The translations under genes were made by a program, and so were the position numbers. Source: Acuticoccus sp051016205 (GTDB taxonomy: Bacteria; Pseudomonadota; Alphaproteobacteria; Rhizobiales; Amorphaceae). Taken from it: a stretch of DNA of 64,000 nt. The notes beneath the pieces were generated by a model. It had not been told where the DNA came from. It did not search any database and saw nothing but the letters and a program-made list of their open reading frames with translations. Below are positions 27,595-36,700 of this stretch, piece by piece. Where the stretch lies: positions 1,426,001 through 1,490,000 of the forward strand of contig CP136534.1 in NCBI GenBank assembly GCA_051016205.1, written 5' to 3'. Position 1 is the first letter of the stretch. Each line of letters starts with the position of its first letter.

Positions 27595-29100
27595 ATGGAA
27601 ATCACCGAGGCGACCCGGCACTACCGCGCCATCTTCGAAACACGCACCGAAGATGAAATTCGCGTTCTGGCGCACGTCAAGCGCTTCATGGAGCGGTTGA
27701 TGAGCGACCCTGGCTTTCGTGAAGCATTGGGCGAACATGCTGACGAGCCCATGGTGGCGGCCGAAAAATATGGCGTCGAGGTAGATCCGGCCGAACTCCT
27801 CCCCTTGTGGCGGCGCGACTATCTGAAGTATCGCCGCACAGAAGAAGGCAAGCGCTGGCCCAAAGCCGAAGCGTGGGACCTTTACATGCAGCAGATGATT
27901 CGCCATCGCGATCTCATCCGCGAGGAAGGCCGCACGGACGGAATCCACGATGTGTTCGACGCCTGGCGCAAGCGTCAGGTCAACCGCTCCATGAGTGAGC
28001 TTGGCGGCTCGGCCGATGCCGTTGTCCACCCCATCGTGGCGTTCGAGCTGAGCGAAGGCTGCACCGTCGGGTGCTGGTTCTGCGGCCTTTCTGCAGAACG
28101 CTACCGCGGCCACATCCCCTATTCGGACGAAAATGCAGCTTTGTGGCGCGGCGTCGTCTCGGTGATGAACGACCTCTTCGGCACCGCCGCCCAAACAGGG
28201 TTTTGCTATTGGGCCACAGACCCGTGCGACAACCCCGACTATGACCGCTTCATCGAAGACTACTACCACATTACAGGCGCGTTGCCGCAGACCACCACGG
28301 CCGCGCCGCTGAAAGACCCCGCGCTGACCCGGCGGATCTTGAAGCTTTTCGACAAGTATAAGACAGTGACGAACCGCTTCTCGGTGCTGACGGTCAAGCA
28401 TTTGAACAAGATCCACGACGCTTTCACCCCCGAAGAGTTGATGGGTGTCGAACTTGTCATGCAAAATCGCGAATCCCTTGGCGCGAAAGCCAATGCCGGC
28501 CGCGCGCGCGAGCGGATCTTGAAGCTGCGCGAGGCTGGCAAGTCCGATAAGATCGCCAATCTTGAGATCGACCACACCACCATAGCCTGCGTGTCGGGCT
28601 TCCTTGTGTCGATGCCGCGGCGCGTGGTGCAACTGGTCTCGCCGGTGCCAGGAAGCGCCCAATATCCCCTCGGCTACCGCGTTTTCGGTGAGCGCAGCTT
28701 TGAGGACGCTGAAGGCTACCGCGCTGCCATCGACGACCTGATCGCCACCCATATGCATACCGATGTGCCGCGCCATTGGCCGGCCCGCTTCCGCCAGGAT
28801 CTTGGCTTCGAGCCCTTGGAGCGTGGCTTTCGCCTGACCTCACGGTGCTTGGAGCACGTCATCGAAAATGCCGTCTGCGGTGCCCGCGTCGGCGAGCTCA
28901 TGCATCAGGGCGATCGCACCATCGGCCAGGTGATCGAAACGGTGGTCGACGAGGGGACGAGCATTTTTACCGCCGCCGAGTTCTTCGACACCCTTTTCGC
29001 CTCGGGCCTGATTGACGAGCCTGACGAAAATCCGCCAACCGCCACACCTTTGCACGAAAACCCCGCCGACCCTGCCACGGCGGCGCCCGCACCGGCCTAA
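27595..29100 (+). CDS. radical SAM peptide epimerase (PoyD family)
   Basis: A 501-residue radical SAM enzyme matching the RiPP-maturation amino-acid epimerase family typified by PoyD and OspD. It converts L- to D-residues in a peptide by alpha-hydrogen abstraction and re-donation. The Cys156-x3-Cys160-x2-Cys163 motif is in SEGCTVGCWFCG. Family features include CYWATDPCDNPD (about 204-215), an LEIDHTTIACVSGF segment, and C-terminal cysteines 418 (SRCLEHV) and 428 (NAVCGAR), either of which could be the hydrogen donor known in this family. The N-terminal helical region probably binds the leader. Start ATG at 27595; in-frame upstream starts lie in the spacer. Confidence 0.9.
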   Translation: MEITEATRHYRAIFETRTEDEIRVLAHVKRFMERLMSDPGFREALGEHADEPMVAAEKYGVEVDPAELLPLWRRDYLKYRRTEEGKRWPKAEAWDLYMQQMIRHRDLIREEGRTDGIHDVFDAWRKRQVNRSMSELGGSADAVVHPIVAFELSEGCTVGCWFCGLSAERYRGHIPYSDENAALWRGVVSVMNDLFGTAAQTGFCYWATDPCDNPDYDRFIEDYYHITGALPQTTTAAPLKDPALTRRILKLFDKYKTVTNRFSVLTVKHLNKIHDAFTPEELMGVELVMQNRESLGAKANAGRARERILKLREAGKSDKIANLEIDHTTIACVSGFLVSMPRRVVQLVSPVPGSAQYPLGYRVFGERSFEDAEGYRAAIDDLIATHMHTDVPRHWPARFRQDLGFEPLERGFRLTSRCLEHVIENAVCGARVGELMHQGDRTIGQVIETVVDEGTSIFTAAEFFDTLFASGLIDEPDENPPTATPLHENPADPATAAPAPA

Positions 29101-29117
29101 GGGCCAAAGCCCAGCCC

Positions 29118-30017
29118 ATGGCGATCCCCGCTTCGTCCGTGCCTTCCATCAGGGTCTTGGAGGTGGGCGCGGGCGATCTGGGGCCGTTCGCCGATCTCAC
29201 ATTCCCCGCCGTGCGCAAGGCGATCGCCCCGCTGATCGATCGCACGGTGGCCGTTGGCGCGATGGATGGCGACTTGCCCGTCGGCCTTGCGCTGGGCATG
29301 GCCGGTCCTGCGCAAGACTTTGAACTGTTGTCGGTCTTCGTCCCCGCCCTCATGCGCCGCCAGGGCATCGGCTCGGCGCTGCTCAAGCGTTTGGAGCAGC
29401 GTTTTCTGGCAATGGGGGCTCGGCTCGGCGTCCATCACCTGACTGTTGATCCGCACCATCAGGACAGTGTGCGCTTCCTCATGAAAAATGGCTGGCACAA
29501 GCCGGTCATGACCAAACTCATCTGTCACTCCACCATGGACAATGCGTTCCAGACCCCATGGCTTGTCCGCGCCACCGTGCCCGAGCGCTATGCCATCGTG
29601 GACTGGACGGCGGTTTCCGCCCGCGCCAGGCGCGCCATTGTAGCCGGCATCGGCACCTGGGTGCCTGAGGACCTCAACCCCTACAATTTCGAGGAGGGCT
29701 GCCACGCTCCCACAAGCGTCGCTCTCTTGGACAAGGCTGCGGATGAGGCAGTGTGCGGCTGGGTCATCACCCACCTCATCGATGAGGACACCTTGCGCTG
29801 GACCTGTTCGTTCGTGGATCAAGCCGTTCAGTCCAGCGGGCGCATCGTGCCCTTGTGGCTGGCCTGCGCCAAACGCCAAAGGGCGATGAACGGCCCGCAA
29901 CGCTTTATCTATACGATCCCGGTGGAAAAGCCCCGCATGGCCCAATTCGCCGTGCGCCGCATGCGCCCCTGGCTGACGGCGCTGCACCTTGCCTGCACCA
30001 CCCACAAGCGGCTCTAG
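29118..30017 (+). CDS. GNAT-type acetyltransferase in the RiPP island
   Basis: A 299-residue protein starting 17 nt after the epimerase stop, so likely in the same transcript. The N-terminal half is a GNAT fold with the acyl-CoA loop RRQGIGSALL (about 79-88) and VDPHHQDSVRFLMKNGW. The C-terminal half (about 140-299) shows weaker GNAT-like character (VCGWVITHLIDEDTLRWTCSF) and may be a second, degenerate acetyltransferase domain. It could acetylate the peptide N-terminus or Lys side chains, or confer self-protection. Substrate is unknown. Confidence 0.75.
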   Translation: MAIPASSVPSIRVLEVGAGDLGPFADLTFPAVRKAIAPLIDRTVAVGAMDGDLPVGLALGMAGPAQDFELLSVFVPALMRRQGIGSALLKRLEQRFLAMGARLGVHHLTVDPHHQDSVRFLMKNGWHKPVMTKLICHSTMDNAFQTPWLVRATVPERYAIVDWTAVSARARRAIVAGIGTWVPEDLNPYNFEEGCHAPTSVALLDKAADEAVCGWVITHLIDEDTLRWTCSFVDQAVQSSGRIVPLWLACAKRQRAMNGPQRFIYTIPVEKPRMAQFAVRRMRPWLTALHLACTTHKRL

Positions 30018-30287
30018 CGCCCTCACGCTCACCTGCGAGCGAACGACCCCCACCCGCTTTCGCCAGCCCCGCGCAAGCCTTGGTTCCCACATTGATCTCA
30101 GCGCGGTCCGACATTGGCGGGCGCGTGAGGGTTCGGTGTTTGGCTGTGGTTGCGGCCGGGACGGTGGAGGGGCTTCGGCCACCACCCTCAGCGCTCGTGC
30201 GATCGGCAACGCGTCCCCGGCCACCCACCGGGAATGGCAGAGTACGGGACAGTCGCCGCGTTGGTCGTAGAGTAAAGGGTTTGGCGA

Positions 30288-31789
30288 GTGAAGCAGGCAG
30301 TTGCGCCTCATCTCATTCACGGTGGGCTCGACAACACGAGGATGCCTGACGACGACTACGCCGCGGTCGCCGCCCGGTCGATCAGCGATGTTATCGTCGT
30401 CGCCGACCAGGAAGGCCGCCTGGTCTGGGCCAACCACGCCTTCGAGCAGATGACGGCCTACGCGGTGAGTGACGTGGTGGGCCAAAACCGGGCCACCTTC
30501 TGCAAGGAGCCGATACCGATCCCGCGACGGTGGAGCGGATTGCCCAGTGCATGCGCGCACGCATCCCCATTGAGACCGAGATCCTGAACTACACCCGCGA
30601 AGGACATCCTTACTGGATTGAACTTCACATCAGGCCCATTCACCTCAGTTGGGGCACGGATGCCGGATTCGTTGCCCTCTCACGGGACATTTCTGCCCGC
30701 CGCGCAGAAAGTCAGGCCGTTTCCACCGCCTACCGCAAGGAAGCGCGCATCAGGAACGACAACAACTGTGTGCGCCAGATGAGCGAGTGGCTGTTTGCCG
30801 CCCGCTCCATGCAGGAGGTTTGCACCATCACCGAGACAGGGCTTTCGCGGCTCATGCCCTTCGGTGCCGGTCGTCTCTACGTCTATCGCAATTCCAAGGA
30901 CCGCCTGGAGCCTGTCGCCTCATGGGGCTCTGACGTCCGAAAGACCCACATTCACCCAGACACCTGCTGGGCCATGCGGCGCGGGCGCACCCACATCTAC
31001 GGCGGCCAATTCATCGACCTCAGATGTGCCCATTTGGCCGGCGGCCCGCCTGCCGCATCCTTGTGCGTTCCGATCCACGCTTACGGGGAGACCATCGGCA
31101 TCTTGTCCCTTCGCTTCGAGGACCTTCCCCTGGATGCAGACGGCAAGGCGACGGACCCCGACCAGCAAGAGGAGCTACAGCTGCGCATCGAGGTGGCGCA
31201 GATGTGTTCTGAACGCGTCGGCATGGCCATTGCCAATGTCAGGCTGCGGGAAGAACTGCGCACCCAGTCCACGTGCGATGTCTTGACCGGCCTCAACAAC
31301 CGCCGCTGGTTTATGGAAGCAAGCCGCGAAGCGTTGGAGGAGGCGCGCAGCAAAGCAGGGGCCGTGTCCTTCATTTCTGTGGATGTGGACCACTTCAAGC
31401 TCGTCAACGACAAGCACGGCCACGCCACGGGCGACATGGTGCTGCGCATGCTCGCTGGTCTCATGGCCAACGTGTTCGATGGCAAAGGCGTGCCTTGCCG
31501 CATCGGCGGAGAAGAATTCGTGGTCCTCCTCTCAGATGCCGACAAAACCACCGCGTCAGACCTTGCGGTCGCCCTGTGCGAGCGTGTGCGCAAGGGCCCG
31601 CCATCGGGTGTCGACACGCTCCTTCCCGCCATCACGGTGTCCGCTGGTGTTGCCACATTCCCAAGGGATGGGGAGGATGTGCATCGCCTCCTCAACGCCG
31701 CAGACGAGGCTCTCTACAAGGCCAAGCGCGACGGGCGCGACCAAGTGGTGGTGGCCGGGAACCCACCCCTTTCCGTTGCGGTGTCGTAA
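30288..31789 (+). pseudogene. PAS-GAF-GGDEF diguanylate cyclase, frameshifted
   Basis: Two ORFs in different frames (30288-30587 and 30530-31789) together make one c-di-GMP synthase. The first carries the start of a LOV-like PAS domain (SDVIVVADQEGRLVWANHAF). The second carries its end (ETEILNYTREGHPYWIELHI), a GAF domain and a GGDEF domain with an intact GGEEF. Frame 2 just before the overlap reads LLQGADTDPATVERI, the usual PAS continuation. One missing base near 30500 (ttctgcaagg, expected ttcctgcaagg) explains the break. It is either a real mutation or a sequencing error. The flavin-binding Cys of true LOV domains is not visible. The second ORF could still yield a GAF-GGDEF protein. Confidence 0.8.
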
Positions 31790-31841
31790 CCGCGCTCCCG
31801 GGTTTTTTTGAGCGAAGAACCAACTCACTTTTGTGATTAGT

Positions 31842-31867
31842 CAATTGTCATTTGGCAATTGTCATTT
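31842..31867. repeat. tandem AT-rich 12-bp direct repeat
   Basis: Two identical copies of caattgtcattt (31842-31853 and 31856-31867), 14 bp apart, each containing the palindrome caattg. They lie upstream of the beta-phosphoglucomutase/GH65 pair in an AT-rich patch. An operator or promoter element is plausible. A run of seven T at 31803-31809, behind a weak hairpin, may end the preceding gene. Confidence 0.4.
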
Positions 31868-32031
31868 TGCAGCGTCCGCAAACGCCTACATTGGCCTTGC
31901 AACGATGGTGGGGGTGCAGCTGTGTTTCAATCCTCAGGCGCGGGGCCCGACGGGGCGACGCCCGGCCCGTTCCGCCATCTCTGCCCTATGGGGTGCGACC
32001 CCTCAATAGCCACGCATCAATCGGACGCGCG

Positions 32032-32763
32032 ATGATCCAGACCGTGGACCCCCAACGCTTCGATGCTGCCTTGTTCGACATGGACGGCGTCATCACCAAT
32101 ACAGCCATCGTGCACGAAGCTGCCTGGACGGACGCCTTCGCCCCCGTTCTCAACACTGCCGAGGAAGCCCCCTTTACCCACGAGGACTATCGCCTCCACG
32201 TGGACGGCAAGTCTCGAAAGGACGGGATCCGCGCCTTCCTCCTGTCCCGCAATGTCGGCTTTGACGATGCTCTTGTGGACGCCATTGCCAAAGAAAAAAA
32301 CGCCGCCTTCCTCAAGCGCATCGATGAGCGAGGCGTCGCCCTCCTCCCCGGCGCTGTGGATACCCTGTCCCAATTCCGCCTCGCCGGGTTGAAGCTCGGG
32401 CTCTTCACAGCAAGCCGCAACGCCCCGCGGGTGCTGGCCAAAGCCAACCTTGCGCAGATGTTCGACGCGGTGGTCGACGGCGCTGTTGCGGCAAAGCTTG
32501 GCCTTGCGGGCAAGCCACAGCCGGACGTGCCGCTTGCGTGTGCGGCTCAGCTGGGTGTGACGCCCACGCGATGCATCCTTTTTGAAGACGCCGTCGCCGG
32601 CATCAGGGCAGGCCTTGCAGGCCACTTCGGCCAGGTGGTGGGGATCTCAGGCGAGGCGGACGCGGCAGTGTTGCGCGAGGCTGGGGCGCAAACCATTGTT
32701 CGCTCGCTGGGGGATGTGGCGCTGCTGCGCGCCTATGCCCCGCCGCGAGACTGCCTGGTCTAG
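32032..32763 (+). CDS. beta-phosphoglucomutase-like HAD hydrolase
   Basis: A 243-residue HAD-family protein. The nucleophile motif is FDMDGVITNTA; a helical cap (32-110) contains HEAAWTDAFAP and GKSRKDGIRAFL. FTASRN, the Lys of GKPQPDV and the acidic EDAVAGIRAG complete the active site. With a GH65 phosphorylase starting 14 nt downstream, the natural role is conversion of beta-glucose-1-phosphate to glucose-6-phosphate. The ATG at 32032 is chosen because the N-terminus then fits the family; a longer frame upstream reads as non-coding. Confidence 0.87.
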   Translation: MIQTVDPQRFDAALFDMDGVITNTAIVHEAAWTDAFAPVLNTAEEAPFTHEDYRLHVDGKSRKDGIRAFLLSRNVGFDDALVDAIAKEKNAAFLKRIDERGVALLPGAVDTLSQFRLAGLKLGLFTASRNAPRVLAKANLAQMFDAVVDGAVAAKLGLAGKPQPDVPLACAAQLGVTPTRCILFEDAVAGIRAGLAGHFGQVVGISGEADAAVLREAGAQTIVRSLGDVALLRAYAPPRDCLV

Positions 32764-32777
32764 GCGCGGCGACGATC

Positions 32778-35219
32778 GTGAGCTGGGTTCTTCACTACAA
32801 CGGCTACGACGCCGCACAGGAGGGGCTGAGGGAAACCCTTTGCACCCTTGGCAATGGCCGCTTTGCCACCCGCGGCGCTTTTAGCAATGTGGTCGCCGAT
32901 GGCGTCCACTACCCCGGCACCTATCTTGCCGGCGGTTACAATCGCCTCGTGACCGAGATCGCCGGTCACCCGGTGGAAAACGAAGACCTCGTCAACTGGC
33001 CGAACTGGCTGCCCCTGCGTTTCAAACCCGCGGACGGCCACTGGACCGGCCCCGGCACAGCCACCATCGAGGCCCACCAGCAAACCCTTCACGTGCGCGA
33101 AGGCCGCCTGACGCGCGAGACCGTTTACCGCGACGAGCAGGGCCGGCGCACCGAAGTCTATGAGGAGCGCTTCGTCTCCATGGCCGACCCGACGCTTGCG
33201 GCCATCGCTTTGCGCATCGTGCCGTTGAACTGGTCCGGCACCCTTCATGTGGAAAGCGCCATCGATGGCAGCGTCACCAACCAGGGCGTCCCGCGCTACA
33301 AGGACCTTGCGGGCGAGCATTTTGCGGTTGCCTCCTGCGAAGCTGTGGAGCCGAACCTGATCCGGCTTGAGTGCCGCACCGTCCAGTCGGGCGTTGCCGC
33401 CACCTTTGCCGCCCGCACCGTGCTCACCGACGGCAAGGCCCTTGAGACCAAAGCCGATGTGGGCGCCAGCGCCGTTGCCACCACTTTGTCCGTCGCCGTG
33501 CGTGAAGGCGAACCGGTGGGCGTTGAGAAAGTGGTCGCCTTCGTCACCTCGCGCGACCCTGCCATCGCCTCCACAAGCATTGCCGCCACCAACACCGTGG
33601 CGCAGGCGGGGCCGTTCACATCGCTCTTGGCTGACAATCGCAGCGCCTGGACGCGGCTGTGGGACGATTTCGACATCGTCATCGAAGATGGCTCAAGTCA
33701 TGCCGAGCAACACCTTCACCTTCACCTCTTCCACCTTATCCAGACCCTGTCGCCCCACACCGCCGATATGGACGTGGGTGCGCCGGCGCGGGGGTGGCAT
33801 GGCGAAGCCTATCGCGGGCACATCTTCTGGGACGAGATGTTCATCTTCCGCGTCCTCAACCTGCGTGCGCCGCGCCTGACCCGCGCGCTCCTGCGCTACC
33901 GCCACAGGCGTATTGGCGAAGCCCGCCGCCTTGCCAAGGAAGCCGGCCTTGCAGGCGCCATGTACCCCTGGCAAAGCGGCTCAGACGGTCGCGAAGAAAC
34001 CCAGACCCTCCACCTCAATCCGGTCTCTGGCCGCTGGCTTGCCGACAATACCCACCGCCAGCGCCACGTGGGCCTTGCCGTGGCCTACAACGTGTGGAGC
34101 TACTACCGCGCCACCAACGACCTCGACTTCATGATCGAAGCGGGTGCGGAAATGCTGGTGGAAATTGCCCGCTTCTTCACCGCCCTTGCCACCTGGGACG
34201 AAGACAAAGGCCGCTACCGCATCTGCGGCGTCATGGGCCCCGACGAATTTCACACCGCCCCCAAAGGCAAGACCGACGGCGGCATTGACGACAACGCCTA
34301 CACCAACGTCCTGTGCGCGTGGATGCTGACCCGCACCGTGGACGCCCTGGAAAATCTGCCTCCCAGCCGCCGCGTCCGCCTGTGCACGGCGCTTTCGGTC
34401 GCTCCGGACGAAATCACCCGCTGGCAGGACATTTCCGAGCGGCTCTACGTCCCCTTCCTCGCCAACGGCATCGTCGCCCAATTCGAAGGCTACGAGGAGT
34501 TGGACGAGCTGGACTGGGACCACTACCGCTCCAAGTATCGCGACATCCATCGCCTCGACAGGATCTTGGAGGCCGAGGGCAAGTCTCCGAACGACTTCAA
34601 GCTTGCCAAGCAGGCTGACGTCTTGATGCTGCCATTTCTGTTTTCTGCCGACATTTTGGTGCAGATTTTCGAGCAGCTCGGTTACGTCTTCCACCCGTCC
34701 GACATTCCGCGTCTGGTGGAATACTACGACCAGCGCACCTCCCACGGGTCGACCCTGTCCACCATCGCCCACGCCTGGGTGGTGGCGCGCACCAACCGTG
34801 CCCAATCCTGGGACCTGTTCCGCCAGGCTCTACGGGCGGATGTGAACGACGTCCAGGGCGGCACCACGCGCGAAGGCATTCACCTCGGCGCCATGTGCGG
34901 CACCATCGACATGGTGCAGAGCGGCTATATGGGGTGCGAAGTGCGCAGCGACGCCCTGCATGTGGACCCCGTTCTGCCCGATGCCCTCAGCCGCGTGCGC
35001 ACACGCCTGCGCTACCAAGGCCAGGACATTGCGCTGGAGGCCACCTCCCAGACCGTTACCATCGCCACCGGCGGCGGTAGCGGCAACACCATCTCCGTGG
35101 TCTATAGGGGCCGCCAGAGGCATCTGCCGCCCGGCGCGTCCACCACCTACCGCCTGGTGAGACCCCACCGCGAGCGGCTCCGCGCTGCAGGGGATGGGGA
35201 GACAGACTCGGACGCCTGA
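32778..35219 (+). CDS. GH65 family disaccharide phosphorylase
   Basis: An 813-residue glycoside hydrolase family 65 protein. It has an N-terminal beta-sandwich (1-270), a linker and an (alpha/alpha)6 barrel. The catalytic acid is Glu490 in GVMGPDEFHTA, and the phosphate-site signature HGSTLS lies near residue 656. Family members phosphorolyse maltose, trehalose, kojibiose or nigerose, releasing beta-glucose-1-phosphate. Which sugar is used cannot be read here. It starts with GTG at 32778, 14 nt after the mutase gene, forming a classic phosphorylase-mutase operon that saves ATP when glucose disaccharides are used. Confidence 0.92.
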   Translation: MSWVLHYNGYDAAQEGLRETLCTLGNGRFATRGAFSNVVADGVHYPGTYLAGGYNRLVTEIAGHPVENEDLVNWPNWLPLRFKPADGHWTGPGTATIEAHQQTLHVREGRLTRETVYRDEQGRRTEVYEERFVSMADPTLAAIALRIVPLNWSGTLHVESAIDGSVTNQGVPRYKDLAGEHFAVASCEAVEPNLIRLECRTVQSGVAATFAARTVLTDGKALETKADVGASAVATTLSVAVREGEPVGVEKVVAFVTSRDPAIASTSIAATNTVAQAGPFTSLLADNRSAWTRLWDDFDIVIEDGSSHAEQHLHLHLFHLIQTLSPHTADMDVGAPARGWHGEAYRGHIFWDEMFIFRVLNLRAPRLTRALLRYRHRRIGEARRLAKEAGLAGAMYPWQSGSDGREETQTLHLNPVSGRWLADNTHRQRHVGLAVAYNVWSYYRATNDLDFMIEAGAEMLVEIARFFTALATWDEDKGRYRICGVMGPDEFHTAPKGKTDGGIDDNAYTNVLCAWMLTRTVDALENLPPSRRVRLCTALSVAPDEITRWQDISERLYVPFLANGIVAQFEGYEELDELDWDHYRSKYRDIHRLDRILEAEGKSPNDFKLAKQADVLMLPFLFSADILVQIFEQLGYVFHPSDIPRLVEYYDQRTSHGSTLSTIAHAWVVARTNRAQSWDLFRQALRADVNDVQGGTTREGIHLGAMCGTIDMVQSGYMGCEVRSDALHVDPVLPDALSRVRTRLRYQGQDIALEATSQTVTIATGGGSGNTISVVYRGRQRHLPPGASTTYRLVRPHRERLRAAGDGETDSDA

Positions 35220-35303
35220 AGAGTAGTTGGGGGCCATGCCGGGCCTCCCGCACAGACGACTGTTCCGCAGAGGGCGGAAGCTGCAAGGCCGGGTGGTGCG
35301 ACT

Positions 35304-36302
35304 TTAGCGGATCATCGATGAGGTGACAGGGTGCACAGGGGTGCCGTGGCGCACGAAGTGGTCGGCGTTGTCCATCGTGGTGCGGGCAATGGCTGACAGA
35401 GCTTCGTGGGTGAAAAAGCCCTGATGGCCGGTGATGATCACGTTGGGGAAGGTCAACAGCCGCGCAAACACATCATCACGCAACACCTGGTCGGATAGGT
35501 TTTCGAAAAACAGGTCGCCCTCCTCCTCGTAGACATCCAAACCCAGCGCGCCGATCTGCCCGCCCTTCAACGCATCGATCACCGCGCGGGTGTCGACCAG
35601 CGCACCGCGGCTGGTGTTGATCAGCATCACGTCAGGCTTGGTGAGCGCGATGGCAGGCGCGTCGATGATGTGCTTCGTCGACGGTGTCAAAGGACAGTGA
35701 AGGCTGATGATGTCCGCCTCACGCAACAAGGTCTCAAACGCCACATAGTGCACGCCGCCCGCCTCAAGGCTTTCGCTGGGATAAGGGTCCACCGCCAGCA
35801 CCGTGCAGCCGAACCCTTTGAAAATGCCCGCCGCCGCCTGACCGATTGCCCCTGTCCCCACAAGACCCACGGTCTTGCCCTTCATGTCGAATCCGATAAG
35901 ACCGTCGAGGGCAAAGTTGCCCTCCCGCACCCTGTTGAAGGCCCTGTGGATCTTGCGGTTCAACGCCATGATGAGACCCACCGTGTGCTCAGCTACGGCG
36001 TTGGGCGAGTAGGCAGGCACGTGGGCAACGGCAAGGCCCAATCGCTCAGCCGCTCCAACGTCCACATGGTTGAAGCCGGCACACCGCAAAAGCACCAGTT
36101 TCACACCAAGCTCAGTGAGCTTCTCCAGCGCCCTTTCGTCCAGATGGTCGTTGACGAAGGCAATTACCGCCTCGCTCCCCGCCGCCACCGCTGCCGTTGT
36201 GGCATCAAGCCGTGCGGCGACGAACGTCAACGCATGATCGCGCGCGTCGGCGGAAAGGTACGCTTCGTCGTAGGACTTGCTGCTGAAGACGGTGATTTTC
36301 AT
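35304..36302 (-). CDS. ldhA: D-lactate dehydrogenase-type 2-hydroxyacid dehydrogenase
   Basis: A 332-residue D-2-hydroxyacid dehydrogenase, closest to fermentative D-lactate dehydrogenase (LdhA) in length and motifs. The NAD-binding loop is GLVGTGAIGQ. Catalytic Arg lies in NTSRGALVDT, Glu in DVYEEEGDLF and His in TGHQGFFTHEAL. It reduces pyruvate to D-lactate and regenerates NAD+. It is the last gene of a three-gene - strand operon (pfkB-like, hypothetical, ldhA) behind an FNR/FixK-type box, which fits low-oxygen induction. Confidence 0.88.
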   Translation of the reverse strand: MKITVFSSKSYDEAYLSADARDHALTFVAARLDATTAAVAAGSEAVIAFVNDHLDERALEKLTELGVKLVLLRCAGFNHVDVGAAERLGLAVAHVPAYSPNAVAEHTVGLIMALNRKIHRAFNRVREGNFALDGLIGFDMKGKTVGLVGTGAIGQAAAGIFKGFGCTVLAVDPYPSESLEAGGVHYVAFETLLREADIISLHCPLTPSTKHIIDAPAIALTKPDVMLINTSRGALVDTRAVIDALKGGQIGALGLDVYEEEGDLFFENLSDQVLRDDVFARLLTFPNVIITGHQGFFTHEALSAIARTTMDNADHFVRHGTPVHPVTSSMIR

Positions 36303-36308
36303 GAACCC

Positions 36309-36680
36309 TCAGTCAGGCATCGCCTCGACGGAGGCCACACGAAACGTGCGCATCACACCATCATGCTCACGGATCGACACGTACTCGCCAGGCCGGAACG
36401 GATGGGCAGCAAAGCGAAAGCCGGGCTCGTCGTCATCCTCGTCCTCAGGGTCGTAGTCGAACGCCCAACTGTCGTCCTTGTGGTGGACGAGGGTGCCCAG
36501 TTCAGTGGTCTCCCCGTCCCAAAAGCGGGTGACCACACAGCGGTTGGCATGGGCCTCCCACGCCACCGGGTCCAGATGGTCAGTGTTGTCGAGGGGTGCC
36601 ACAAAAACGTAACCGCGATTGGGGCTGCCCATGGGGGCGTCCTTGTCCCGCGCCAGTTCCAGGCGGATGCGTGTCAACAT
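36309..36680 (-). CDS. conserved hypothetical acidic protein
   Basis: A 123-residue soluble protein. The ATG at 36680 has an aaaagga site upstream. It has a beta-rich look (NRGYVFVAPLDNTDHLD, CVVTRFWDGETTE), a highly acidic stretch DPEDEDDDEPG in the middle and a C-terminal GEYVSIREHDG. I recognise no named domain. It sits 6 nt upstream of ldhA and 20 nt downstream of the sugar kinase, so it probably shares their low-oxygen or stress role. Confidence 0.75.
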   Translation of the reverse strand: MLTRIRLELARDKDAPMGSPNRGYVFVAPLDNTDHLDPVAWEAHANRCVVTRFWDGETTELGTLVHHKDDSWAFDYDPEDEDDDEPGFRFAAHPFRPGEYVSIREHDGVMRTFRVASVEAMPD

Positions 36681-36700
36681 AACAGTGTCCTTTTCTTCGA

